Notes: generated by a model not told the origin, from the letters alone. A stretch of 7,259 nt of DNA from an uncultured Planctomycetota bacterium (GCA_903829565.1 CAIKQM010000114.1:1-7259); one strand, 5' to 3'. Shown: positions 1-6,289, numbered from the stretch's first letter. A program made the numbers and translations.

Positions 1-686
1 AACGAAGGCGGCCACGCGTTGCCGCTGGTCAGGCCGCGCGCCACGGCTCCAAGGGCAAAGGTCGTCAACGGCACGCAGAACGGCAACCAAGCCACCGGTC
101 GCACCTCGCTACCGAGCCGGCCAAAGGCGCGCAACACGGCAAAACCCGCTACAAACAGCAAGGTTTCGGGCCGCGTCAGCATCGCGAGCGCCAACAGGAA
201 GCCCATCCACCAACCGCGTCCGCGTTCAAAGGCGAGGAAGGCCCACGCCAACAACCACACGTACAGCGCCGTTTCCAAGCCGCTCACAGCTGCGGCTGCG
301 AACGCGCCGCTCGTCGCCAAGATCAGAGCCGCCATCAAGCCCGCTGCACGTTGTGGCCGCACACGCGAGACCACCACCGTGGTGGCGAGCGCACACAGCA
401 CGCCCGTGGTCTGTGCGAACACATTGACCGAGCCGTGCATGAGCGCCGACACGCGTTCAAACACAGCGCATAGCAGCACCCACAACACACTGGGATAGCT
501 CTCGAAGGCCTCCATGCCCGGGTTCCACGCTAGCTGGCCTTCGTAGATCAGATTGCGGCCGAGCCGGAAGGGGACATGCGCTTGGTCCCAAGCCACAGCC
601 ACCAGCCCGCGCGCGTCCGTGTGAATGGACAGCACATGCGCCAGCAACATGACCAACGCGACGAAGAGTGCGATGGTGCGATTCAT
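1..686 (-). CDS. Polytopic membrane glycosyltransferase-like protein (GT39/ArnT/AftB-like), 3' end outside window
   Basis: The first 228 residues are visible; the reading frame stays open to the window edge. The ATG (686-684) overlaps the TGA of the upstream gene as ATGA, and GAGGA (696-700 on the minus strand) lies 9 bases before it. Hydrophobic segments near residues 4-21, 66-80, 88-107, 114-134, 139-153, 159-171, 176-188 and 198-215 indicate a multi-pass inner-membrane protein. Motifs recall lipid-phosphosugar-dependent glycosyltransferases of the C superfamily: D34 followed by R41 and RNL (44-46), NPG (55-57), a loop ending LW (68-69), SGLET (135-139) and LTRPE (170-174). In that family the first loop normally reads NPGE-VEGYTS-LW; here it is NPGMEAFESYPSVLW, so the fold seems kept but the loop has drifted. 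By family, it would transfer a sugar from a polyprenyl-phosphate donor on the outer face of the membrane. The acceptor is unknown. An O-antigen-ligase-like or uncharacterised membrane protein is the alternative. Confidence 0.72.
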   Translation of the reverse strand, partial: MNRTIALFVALVMLLAHVLSIHTDARGLVAVAWDQAHVPFRLGRNLIYEGQLAWNPGMEAFESYPSVLWVLLCAVFERVSALMHGSVNVFAQTTGVLCALATTVVVSRVRPQRAAGLMAALILATSGAFAAAAVSGLETALYVWLLAWAFLAFERGRGWWMGFLLALAMLTRPETLLFVAGFAVLRAFGRLGSEVRPVAWLPFCVPLTTFALGAVARGLTSGNAWPPS

Positions 687-1786
687 CGCGGTTGGTCCTC
701 AGGGCTTTTCTCTGGGCTCTTCTCTGGGCTCTTCTCAGGGCTCTTGTTGTCCGGGCTTTCGCTCTGTGCTTTGTTCTCTGACGGAGCGAGCGTCAGCTCC
801 ACTTCACCGCTGGTGGTTGCCTCCAACAACAGCTCGCTTTGGGCTTGCTGTGCCCCCGCGCGGGCGATGATGGTCCACCGGCCTAGCGGCAACGAAGCGC
901 TGCGCGCGCGCCCTTCGGCATCGGTCGTGACGGCTGGTGCGATGCGGCGTTCCTCTGCGGTCCAACGCCAGACGATCACAGCTCCGCTAACAGGCCGCTT
1001 GGCTACATCGAGCACGCGCACAGCGATGCGTTGTGCCGACACCGTCGCTGCGATGGTCACGGGTGTCGCGCTGAACGGCACCTCGACCGCCAGTCCCGCA
1101 GCAGGTGCTGTGGCTACCAAGTCAGGCCAGTTGCTGCCCACGGCCCACGGCGGTCGCACTTCCAACGTGTAAGCACCCACGCGCACCTCGTCAAAGCGCA
1201 CCGCACCTTGCGCATCAGCGAGCGCTCGCACCACCAAAGGTGCATCCAGCTCATAGGGCGCTTGCTTGGGCAGCAACACCACTTCGTGACCTGCGAGTTC
1301 GGCGGCGGCAGGGCCTTGCAGTTGCACCTGCACCGTCGAGCGCTCGCGGGCAGCGAAACGCAAAGGCTGTAGCTCGGGCCCCAGCACCAACAAGCGCGGC
1401 TCAGGCGTGGAGACTTCGGGCAGAAGTTCGCGCAACGGATCGCGTCGCGTGGCAACCACCACGACTTCGCCTGAGCCGCGCGGCAGTCCGGCAAAGTCCA
1501 CGGAACCATCGGCGGCACTGCGCTCGCAGCGCAGCTCATCACCGATGGTCAAGCACACCATCGCATCGGCGATGGGCGCATCGGCCTCATCGACGACGCG
1601 CGCACGGAACTGGGCATCGCGCGGAGGCAAGGCCACCCGGCCTTCCACATCCACTTGCGGTGCAACCAGCGTCAGCGAACCGGCATCAATCGGCACGCTC
1701 TCCGGCCGCGTTGCATAGGCGACCACCAACGCGGTCAACGCCAAGAGCGGGACCACGGTGCGCCAAGAGATACGGCCGCCAAGCAT
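683..1786 (-). CDS. Membrane-anchored carboxypeptidase-regulatory-like domain protein with (SPEK)n tail
   Basis: This is a 367-residue protein of unknown function. Residues 1-10 carry two arginines and are followed by a hydrophobic stretch at about 11-25, best read as an uncleaved signal anchor placing the rest outside the cytoplasm. Three regions (about 57-114, 149-212 and 243-334) each show the pattern of a transthyretin-like, carboxypeptidase-regulatory or SpaA-like beta sandwich: a V-x-V-x-D-type strand, an A-D-x-x-G-x-[VA]-x-F turn-strand, then a G-x-[YW]-T strand. The only two cysteines, C78 and C87, lie in the first repeat and could form a disulfide. The C-terminus (344-363) is a low-complexity run of SPEK units. 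No catalytic motif is seen, so a structural, adhesive or scaffold role is more likely than an enzyme. Its start lies 19 bases after the HD gene, with no clear Shine-Dalgarno sequence, and its stop overlaps the next gene's start, suggesting coupling to the membrane glycosyltransferase-like protein. Confidence 0.8.
   Translation of the reverse strand: MLGGRISWRTVVPLLALTALVVAYATRPESVPIDAGSLTLVAPQVDVEGRVALPPRDAQFRARVVDEADAPIADAMVCLTIGDELRCERSAADGSVDFAGLPRGSGEVVVVATRRDPLRELLPEVSTPEPRLLVLGPELQPLRFAARERSTVQVQLQGPAAAELAGHEVVLLPKQAPYELDAPLVVRALADAQGAVRFDEVRVGAYTLEVRPPWAVGSNWPDLVATAPAAGLAVEVPFSATPVTIAATVSAQRIAVRVLDVAKRPVSGAVIVWRWTAEERRIAPAVTTDAEGRARSASLPLGRWTIIARAGAQQAQSELLLEATTSGEVELTLAPSENKAQSESPDNKSPEKSPEKSPEKSPEDQPR
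695..757 (-). repeat. 12-base tandem repeat encoding SPEK units
   Basis: Four adjacent in-frame 12-base units (742-731, 730-719, 718-707 and 706-695, read on the minus strand) encode SPEK, SPEK, SPEK and SPED. A fifth, degenerate 15-base unit at 757-743 encodes SPDNK. On the plus strand the core is CTGGGCTCTTCT, identical in two units and with one to three changes in the others. Because the unit is a multiple of three, gain or loss of copies would lengthen or shorten the protein tail without a frameshift. The array lies just before the stop codon, and its last unit overlaps the Shine-Dalgarno region of the next gene (GAGGA, 696-700). Confidence 0.9.
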
Positions 1787-1805
1787 GGGAGCAGTCTACG
1801 ACTCG

Positions 1806-2372
1806 TCAGGCGCGCAACGCACGCTCGGCTTCGAGGAGGCGCGCAAGATCGCAGCGCAGGTGCTCCAACGGCGCGAACCCGCGCGTGTCGATGCCACGCA
1901 CGGTGACCAGGAACTCATCCAAGCCCGAGCGACCTTCGCGTGCGTAGCGCAACAAGCGCACGCCGAGTTGGAGTTGGTCGCAGACCTTGACGAAGCGTGC
2001 GGCAGGGCTGGCTTGCGCTTGCCATTCGTCCCACAGCTCGCGCGCGCGCTGGCCCAAGGGCGCGAGTACCTGCGCGGCGGCCTGCGCCTCGGCATGGCGT
2101 TTCGCGCCTTGCGGCAATAGCTCCGCTGCGCTGCGCGGCCAGTCGCCCAACAGCGCTTCGGGGGCATCATGAACCAAGGCCAGCGCGATGGCGCGCTCGG
2201 CGTCGACCCCGCACGGTTGGGCCAAGGCGAGGCAGAGCCACTGCACGCCCAGCATGTGTTCGCCGATCGTCTCCGGCGTGCGCACCCCGCGCAGGACCCA
2301 GCCCGTGCGCGGCAGGCTTTCCAGCGCCCCAAGGGCCAAAAGGGACTCGATCGTGAGCGGATCACGCTGCAT
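1806..2372 (-). CDS. HD-domain 5'-deoxynucleotidase-like phosphohydrolase (YfbR/HDDC2 family)
   Basis: This 188-residue, probably cytoplasmic protein matches COG1896-type HD hydrolases, which remove the 5'-phosphate from (deoxy)nucleoside monophosphates using a divalent metal. Visible residues fit the YfbR site: R22 and the GW-LRG segment (24-29), then PETIGEH with H39, LVHDAPEALLGD with H68, D69, E72 and D77, and a second metal-ligand aspartate at D132 in KVCDQLQLG. Length is normal for the family (YfbR is about 200 residues). The chosen ATG (2372-2370) has AGGA (2383-2380) 7 bases upstream and places the first helix just before the conserved arginine region. It is the first gene of the minus-strand group, 19 bases from the next one. 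A role in nucleotide-pool housekeeping is inferred from the family; substrate preference cannot be read from the sequence. No clear promoter was found in the 70-base divergent gap for this direction. Confidence 0.85.
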   Translation of the reverse strand: MQRDPLTIESLLALGALESLPRTGWVLRGVRTPETIGEHMLGVQWLCLALAQPCGVDAERAIALALVHDAPEALLGDWPRSAAELLPQGAKRHAEAQAAAQVLAPLGQRARELWDEWQAQASPAARFVKVCDQLQLGVRLLRYAREGRSGLDEFLVTVRGIDTRGFAPLEHLRCDLARLLEAERALRA

Positions 2373-2397
2373 GGCCCCATCCTACGCCACGCGCGCG

Positions 2398-2426
2398 TTG
2401 ACGCTTGGCCCTTCTCGGTCCATAGT
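2398..2426 (+). promoter_or_regulatory. Candidate sigma70-type promoter for aroF
   Basis: TTGACG (2398-2403; five of six consensus bases) is followed, after exactly 17 bases, by CATAGT (2421-2426; four of six). It lies in the 70-base divergent gap. Transcription would start near 2432-2434, only about 10 bases before the aroF ATG at 2443, and no Shine-Dalgarno sequence lies between, so the mRNA may be nearly leaderless. It was found by eye only; in GC-rich DNA such matches can be chance, though the spacing and position are good. Confidence 0.45.
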
Positions 2427-2442
2427 GATAGCGGCCTCAACC

Positions 2443-3480
2443 ATGCTCCTGCGCCTGCGACCCTCGTTGATCCGTGCCCAGGTGGAGGCGGTCTTGGACC
2501 TTGCCCAGCGTTTGGGCTACACGCCGCGCTTTGTGGACGAGCGCCGGACGCTGCTGGAGCTCTTGGGTCCGGGTGCCCCCGAGCACCGCGCCCAGTTCGA
2601 GGACCTATGCGGTGTCTCGCAAGTCCTTGAGGTCGGCACGGCGCGCGAACTGCACGAGCGCAATGGTCGCCCGGACCTCGCCGTGGATGTAGGCCCCGCG
2701 CGCTTTGGTGGCGGTGCCATCAGCTTGGTCGCCGGGCCTTGCGCGGTCGAGGACTACGACCGCCTGTTGGAGATCGCGCGTGCGGTGCAAGCCCGCGGTG
2801 CGACGGCCTTGCGTGGCGGCGCGTGGAAGCCGCGCACCTCGCCGTATTCGTTCCAAGGCATGAAGCATGCGGGCTTGGAGCTGTTGGAGCGCGTGCGCAC
2901 GGAAACAGGTCTCGCCATCGTCACGGAAGTGCTCGATCCGCGCGATGTGGAAGCCGTGGGCGAGTCCGCCGACATGTTCCAGATCGGCGCGCGTTCGATG
3001 ACGAACTTTGCGCTGCTGACCGAGGTGGGCAAGACGCGCAAGCCGGTGTTGCTCAAGCGTTCCTACAGCGCCACCGTGCGTGAGTTCCTGTTGGCCGCCG
3101 AGTACATCCTCGCCGAAGGCAACGAACAGGTCGTGCTGTGCGAACGCGGTGTGCGGGGCTTTGATTCCTCGATCACGCGCAACTTGTTGGATGTGGGCGC
3201 CGTGGCGCACCTCAAGCGTGCCACGCACTTGCCGGTGGTTGTGGATCCGTCCCACGCGGCTGGTCGCGGGGATTTGGTGCGCGCCTTGGCGCGTGCTGGT
3301 TTGGCGGCGGGCGCGGATGGCCTCATGATCGAGGTGCACACCGACCCGAGCGAGGCGCACTCGGACGGCGCGCAAGCGATTCTGCCGGAGACCTTTGCTG
3401 AAATTGCGCGCGATGCACAGGTGTTGGCGGGCCTCGATGGGCGTACGCTGCGCACCGGTCGTGTGTTGAAGTACGGCTGA
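2443..3480 (+). CDS. aroF: 3-deoxy-7-phosphoheptulonate (DAHP) synthase, type I-beta with N-terminal regulatory domain
   Basis: This enzyme condenses phosphoenolpyruvate and erythrose 4-phosphate, the first step of the shikimate pathway to aromatic amino acids. The 345 residues match the Thermotoga-type DAHP synthase throughout. Residues 1-65 form the ferredoxin-like N-terminal domain, which in Thermotoga mediates feedback inhibition by tyrosine. The TIM barrel follows, with AGPC (97-100), LRGGAWKPRTSPYSFQG (123-139), QIGAR (180-184), LLKR (203-206), CERG (233-236) and DPSHAAGR (268-275). The expected metal ligands C100, H271, E297 and D308 are all present, so the enzyme should be active. The ATG at 2443 is chosen because MLLRLRPS aligns with the start of known relatives; the frame is open further upstream, but that region lies antisense to the HD gene and resembles nothing. 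No Shine-Dalgarno sequence precedes the ATG. It is followed 42 bases later by tpiA. Confidence 0.95.
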   Translation: MLLRLRPSLIRAQVEAVLDLAQRLGYTPRFVDERRTLLELLGPGAPEHRAQFEDLCGVSQVLEVGTARELHERNGRPDLAVDVGPARFGGGAISLVAGPCAVEDYDRLLEIARAVQARGATALRGGAWKPRTSPYSFQGMKHAGLELLERVRTETGLAIVTEVLDPRDVEAVGESADMFQIGARSMTNFALLTEVGKTRKPVLLKRSYSATVREFLLAAEYILAEGNEQVVLCERGVRGFDSSITRNLLDVGAVAHLKRATHLPVVVDPSHAAGRGDLVRALARAGLAAGADGLMIEVHTDPSEAHSDGAQAILPETFAEIARDAQVLAGLDGRTLRTGRVLKYG

Positions 3481-3511
3481 GTCCCCACGGTTTAGGTCCG
3501 GCACGGTTCGT

Positions 3512-3517
3512 AAGGAG
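3512..3517 (+). promoter_or_regulatory. Ribosome binding site of tpiA (AAGGAG)
   Basis: AAGGAG lies 5 bases before the ATG at 3523. It fixes the start of tpiA upstream of the conserved core and therefore supports the reality of the N-terminal extension. The rest of the 42-base gap after aroF shows no terminator or clear promoter. Confidence 0.8.
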
Positions 3518-3522
3518 ACGCG

Positions 3523-4320
3523 ATGGAGTTCCAACCTGTAGGTTTGACTGGGGCAGGGTTCACCACAGGCCGCAAGCCCTTGTTGGCTGGCAATTGGAAG
3601 ATGAACCTCGAGCGCAAGAGCGCGCTGGGTTTGGCCGCCGCCGTGCGCGAGCGCTTGGGCGAGCGCGACGATTGTGAAGTCGCCTTGTTCCCGCCCTATG
3701 TCTACCTCGACGAGGTGGCCCGCTTGTTGGCGGGGTCGCGGGTCAAGGTCGGCGCGCAGAACTGCTGTGACGAGGCTTCGGGCGCCTTCACCGGCGAAAT
3801 CGCGGCCTCGATGTTGGTCGATGTGGGCTGCGATTGGGTGATTCTCGGGCACTCCGAGCGCCGGCACCTGTACGGCGAGGGCGACGCTTTGGTCGGCGCC
3901 AAGACCAAAGCCGCTTTGGCCGCGGGTTTGGCCCCCATTGTCTGTGTGGGCGAGACGCTGGCGCAGCGCGAGGCCAAATCCACCGAACAGGTCATCAGCG
4001 CGCAATTGGTCGCCGGATTGGCCGGGGTCGAGCGCCGTTCGATGGAGCGCATCGTCATCGCCTACGAGCCGGTTTGGGCCATCGGCACCGGCAAAACCGC
4101 CTCGCCCGAGCAGGCCGGCGAGGTGCACGCCTACCTGCGCGGGGTGCTGGCGGGGCTGTACGACCGCGAAGTGGCCGCCCGCACCCGCATTCTGTACGGC
4201 GGGAGCGTCAAACCCGACAACATCCAAGCGCTGATGGCGGTTAAGGATGTGGATGGCTGCCTCGTCGGCGGGGCCAGTTTGAAGGCCGAGACCTTCCTAC
4301 CCCTTTTGGAGTACCGCTAG
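3523..4320 (+). CDS. tpiA: Triosephosphate isomerase with short N-terminal extension
   Basis: TpiA interconverts dihydroxyacetone phosphate and glyceraldehyde 3-phosphate in glycolysis and gluconeogenesis, in the cytoplasm. The protein has 265 residues, a little above the usual 245-255. All signature sites are present: AGNWKMN (22-28) with N24 and K26, the electrophile H110 in ILGHSERR (107-114), the catalytic base E182 in AYEPVWAIGTGK (180-191, including flexible loop 6), and the phosphate-binding YGGSVKPDN (225-233). About 16 residues precede the normal start of the fold (near RKPLLAGNW) and are glycine- and threonine-rich, with no targeting motif. The start is set by a strong AAGGAG 5 bases upstream. 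It stands between aroF and secG; secG starts 36 bases downstream. The tpiA-secG pairing is known from several bacterial phyla. Confidence 0.97.
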   Translation: MEFQPVGLTGAGFTTGRKPLLAGNWKMNLERKSALGLAAAVRERLGERDDCEVALFPPYVYLDEVARLLAGSRVKVGAQNCCDEASGAFTGEIAASMLVDVGCDWVILGHSERRHLYGEGDALVGAKTKAALAAGLAPIVCVGETLAQREAKSTEQVISAQLVAGLAGVERRSMERIVIAYEPVWAIGTGKTASPEQAGEVHAYLRGVLAGLYDREVAARTRILYGGSVKPDNIQALMAVKDVDGCLVGGASLKAETFLPLLEYR

Positions 4321-4334
4321 GCCGCTGCTATACT
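4306..4334 (+). promoter_or_regulatory. Candidate extended -10 promoter for secG and downstream genes
   Basis: TATACT (4329-4334; five of six consensus bases) is preceded by TGC, giving the extended -10 form TGnTATACT. A weak TTGGAG (4306-4311) lies exactly 17 bases upstream, inside the last codons of tpiA. The predicted start near 4341 would give a leader of about 16 bases with a weak CGGAA (4346-4350) before the secG ATG. If real, it would let secG and possibly pyrE-yicC-gmk-coaC be expressed apart from aroF and tpiA. Identified by eye. Confidence 0.45.
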
Positions 4335-4356
4335 GCTCGGCCCAACGGAACGCGCA

Positions 4357-4674
4357 ATGGAACTGCTGATCACCTTCCTCTACATCCTGTTCGTCCTCTC
4401 GGCGATCGTCCTGGTCGTCGTCATCCTTCTGCAGGAAGGCAAGGGCGGCGGCTTGACCGAGGCCTTGGGCACCGCGGGCCAGCAGACCTTCGGGGTCGCG
4501 GCTTCGGGCATTCACAAGTTCACCGGCTGGACCGGCGCCATCTTCTTGGTGTGCGCGCTGGGTCTGCATGTGTTGAACCGCATGAAGAGCGAAGAGTCGG
4601 TCGTGGGCACGAGCGGTCCGGAAGTGACTGCGCCCACCCCGCCCACGGACACAGCGCCGCCCAGCGGCCAGTGA
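4357..4674 (+). CDS. secG: Preprotein translocase subunit SecG
   Basis: SecG is the small helper subunit of the SecYEG channel and assists SecA-driven protein export across the inner membrane. The 105-residue protein shows the expected architecture: a first transmembrane helix (about 4-25) ending in LLQEGKGGGL, the family's conserved cytoplasmic loop with a glycine-rich stretch, then a second helix (about 55-73) ending before RMKSEE. Residues 85-105 are a proline- and threonine-rich flexible tail, which is common in SecG of non-proteobacterial lineages. The ATG is preceded by a weak CGGAA 6 bases upstream, and the helix would begin immediately after it. It sits 36 bases after tpiA, with a possible own promoter in between, and 92 bases before pyrE. 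Confidence 0.95.
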   Translation: MELLITFLYILFVLSAIVLVVVILLQEGKGGGLTEALGTAGQQTFGVAASGIHKFTGWTGAIFLVCALGLHVLNRMKSEESVVGTSGPEVTAPTPPTDTAPPSGQ

Positions 4675-4694
4675 CGCGAGTTGCACCACGCACA

Positions 4695-4727
4695 CGGCCC
4701 CGTCCAGCAACACTGCAGGCGGGGCCG
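4695..4727 (+). terminator. GC-rich hairpin between secG and pyrE (possible terminator or attenuator)
   Basis: Arms 4695-4702 (CGGCCCCG) and 4720-4727 (CGGGGCCG) are perfect 8-base complements around a 17-base loop. They lie 20 bases after the secG stop and 39 bases before the pyrE start. No run of T follows (AACTGTTAGG), so it is not a standard intrinsic terminator. It may be a weak terminator, an RNA-stabilising or processing stem, or part of pyrE control. The structure is seen; the function is inferred. Confidence 0.4.
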
Positions 4728-4766
4728 AACTGTTAGGAAAGACGCGAAAAGAGGACGCTGGGAATC

Positions 4767-5378
4767 ATGACGGCCACGATGTCCACGCCTGATGTGCTTG
4801 ATCTGTTCCGCGGCTGTGGGGCGATGTTGGAGGGACACTTCTTGTTGTCCTCCGGCTTGCACAGCGATCGCTACTTCCAATGCGCGTTGCTCTTGGAGCA
4901 TCCGCAGAAGGCGGAGATCTTGGCCAAGGAGCTGGCGCGCCGCATTCGCGCCGTGGATCCGGTGCCGTATGACATCGTGATCGGCCCGGCCATGGGTGCC
5001 GTCACATGGGCCTACGAAGTGGGGCGCGCCTTGGGTTGCCGCGCTCAGTTCACCGAGCGCGTGGGCGAGGACATGGCCTTGCGCCGTGGCTTCGTGGTCA
5101 AGCCGAGCGACAAGATCTTGGTTGTGGAGGATGTGCTCACGACCGGCGGCAGCGCGCGCGAGGTTTTCGAGGTGCTGGCGAGCTATGGTGCCAAGGCGCA
5201 TGCAGCCGCGTGTTTGGTCAATCGTTCGGGCGGCAATCCGTTCGCGGCCGAAGGGTTGACGACGCACGCGCTGGCCGAGGTCACGGTGCAGACGTGGAAG
5301 CCCGAAGAATGTCCGCTGTGCAAGGCGGGTTCGACGGCGATCAAGCCGGGCAGCCGCGCCAAGCCTGTGGGTAGCTGA
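4767..5378 (+). CDS. pyrE: Orotate phosphoribosyltransferase
   Basis: PyrE joins orotate to PRPP to form orotidine 5'-monophosphate, the fifth step of de novo pyrimidine synthesis. The 203-residue protein resembles the Thermus/cyanobacterial-type enzyme: GHFLLSSGLHSDRYFQ (23-38), IGPAMGAV (72-79), the catalytic-loop region with R106, R107 and K112, and the PRPP-binding motif ILVVEDVLTTGGS (117-129). The C-terminal CPLC motif is also found in this branch. Two start codons are possible: ATG 4767, with AGAGGA 11 bases upstream, and ATG 4779 (Met5), which has a longer gap to any Shine-Dalgarno-like sequence. The family fold begins near residue 8, so both fit; 4767 is preferred. It follows a 92-base gap holding a hairpin and leads into yicC 8 bases after its stop. 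Control by a leader structure is possible, since pyrE is attenuated in enterobacteria, but it is not shown here. Confidence 0.95.
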   Translation: MTATMSTPDVLDLFRGCGAMLEGHFLLSSGLHSDRYFQCALLLEHPQKAEILAKELARRIRAVDPVPYDIVIGPAMGAVTWAYEVGRALGCRAQFTERVGEDMALRRGFVVKPSDKILVVEDVLTTGGSAREVFEVLASYGAKAHAAACLVNRSGGNPFAAEGLTTHALAEVTVQTWKPEECPLCKAGSTAIKPGSRAKPVGS

Positions 5379-5386
5379 GGGCTCGC

Positions 5387-6289
5387 ATGTTGCGCTCGAT
5401 GACGGGCTTTGGAGCCGCGTCCGCAGAGGCGGAAGGCGTGGTCGTGCGCGTCGAGCTGCGCTCGGTCAATCACCGTCACTTGCAGGTCAAAGCGCGTCTG
5501 CCGCTCGACAAAGGTCATCTGGAGTCCGATGTAGAGGCGCGCATCAAGCAGCACGCCGAGCGTGGGGCTGTGACGGTGTCGGTCGAGCTGCAGCGTGCCG
5601 GCGGCGCGCGGCGTGTGGGCATCGATCTCGATGTCGCTCGTGCGTGGCAGGTCGAGCTGAAGCGTGCGGCCCTCCACTTGGAAGTGGAAGACGATGTGAC
5701 CATGGCGCAGTTGTTGGAACTGCCCGGTGTGCAAGCCTCGGCGCAGGTGGATGAATCCAGCCGCGAGGCTGAAGATGCGCTGGTGCTCGATGCTGTGTCG
5801 CGCGCGTCGGCCGAGTTGGTGCGCATGCGCACGCAAGAAGGGGCCGCGTTGCGCGCTGACCTTGAGTTGCATGCGCGTGGCATGGCTGAATTGCGCGTGC
5901 GCATCGCCGAGCGTATGCCCGAGGCCGTGCGGGGCCTGCAAGTATCCTTGACAGAGCGCGTGGGCAAGTTGCTGGCTGGCGAAGTGGTGCCCAAGGGCGC
6001 CCGCGCGCCTGTGGCGGAAGCCGATTTGGCCCGTGAAATCGCGCTGATTGCCGACAAGATGGATGTGTCCGAGGAGCTGGCGCGCTTGGGTAGTCACCTG
6101 GCGCAGTTGTCCAGTTTTCTTGACGCCAAAGAGCCCGTCGGGCGTAAGCTGGACTTCCTCGTGCAAGAGTTCTTGCGCGAGGTCAACACCATCGGCAGCA
6201 AGTGTTCCGATGCCGCTGTGGCGCACATGGTGGTGGAGTTGAAGACCCTCATCGAACGCCTGCGAGAGCAGGTGCAGAACGTCGAATGA
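5387..6289 (+). CDS. yicC: YicC/YloC-family endoribonuclease
   Basis: The family forms oligomeric, metal-dependent endoribonucleases; E. coli YicC has been linked to small-RNA turnover. The 300-residue length is typical. The N-terminal YicC-like domain begins with the signature RSMTGFG (3-9) and VELRSVNHRHLQVK (22-35). The C-terminal DUF1732 domain ends with the strongly conserved REVNTIGSKCSD (264-275), VVELK (282-286) and a terminal helix closing in REQVQNVE (293-300). The middle (about 140-200) is alpha-helical and charged. The start at 5387 is supported by GAGGG (5377-5381), which overlaps the pyrE stop and lies 5 bases upstream, and by the match of the first residues to the family. The gene lies 8 bases after pyrE, and its stop overlaps the gmk start as ATGA, so translation of all three is probably coupled. 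The yicC-gmk pairing is widespread in bacteria. Confidence 0.95.
   Translation: MLRSMTGFGAASAEAEGVVVRVELRSVNHRHLQVKARLPLDKGHLESDVEARIKQHAERGAVTVSVELQRAGGARRVGIDLDVARAWQVELKRAALHLEVEDDVTMAQLLELPGVQASAQVDESSREAEDALVLDAVSRASAELVRMRTQEGAALRADLELHARGMAELRVRIAERMPEAVRGLQVSLTERVGKLLAGEVVPKGARAPVAEADLAREIALIADKMDVSEELARLGSHLAQLSSFLDAKEPVGRKLDFLVQEFLREVNTIGSKCSDAAVAHMVVELKTLIERLREQVQNVE

Noticed and set aside
19..498. Plus-strand open frame (159 codons) at the left edge
   Set aside because: The minus strand here encodes a coherent membrane protein with family motifs and a coupled start; the plus-strand translation is basic low-complexity sequence.
1105..1947. Plus-strand open frame (280 codons) opposite the beta-sandwich and HD genes
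   Set aside because: The translation is Arg/Ala/Pro/His-rich without domains, and it spans the boundary of two supported minus-strand genes.
2425..2442. GTG (2425) as an alternative aroF start
   Set aside because: It would overlap the -10 candidate, has no Shine-Dalgarno sequence, and adds residues absent from relatives; the ATG at 2443 aligns with the family start.
2373..2442. Minus-direction promoter for the HD gene in the divergent gap
   Set aside because: TTGAGG is present on the minus strand, but no -10-like hexamer lies at a suitable distance, so it cannot be supported.
3486..3508. Direct repeat CACGGTT (3486-3492 and 3502-3508) in the aroF-tpiA gap
   Set aside because: Two 7-base copies in a short GC-rich gap can easily be chance, and no operator or terminator structure accompanies them.
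2605..4227. Long minus-strand open frame (540 codons) opposite aroF and tpiA
   Set aside because: It is antisense to two clearly identified enzymes, has low-complexity His/Gln/Arg-rich composition typical of the mirror frame of GC-rich genes, and shows no recognisable domain.
5183..6226. Minus-strand open frame (347 codons) opposite pyrE and yicC
   Set aside because: It is antisense to conserved genes with full motifs; composition is typical of a GC-rich shadow frame.
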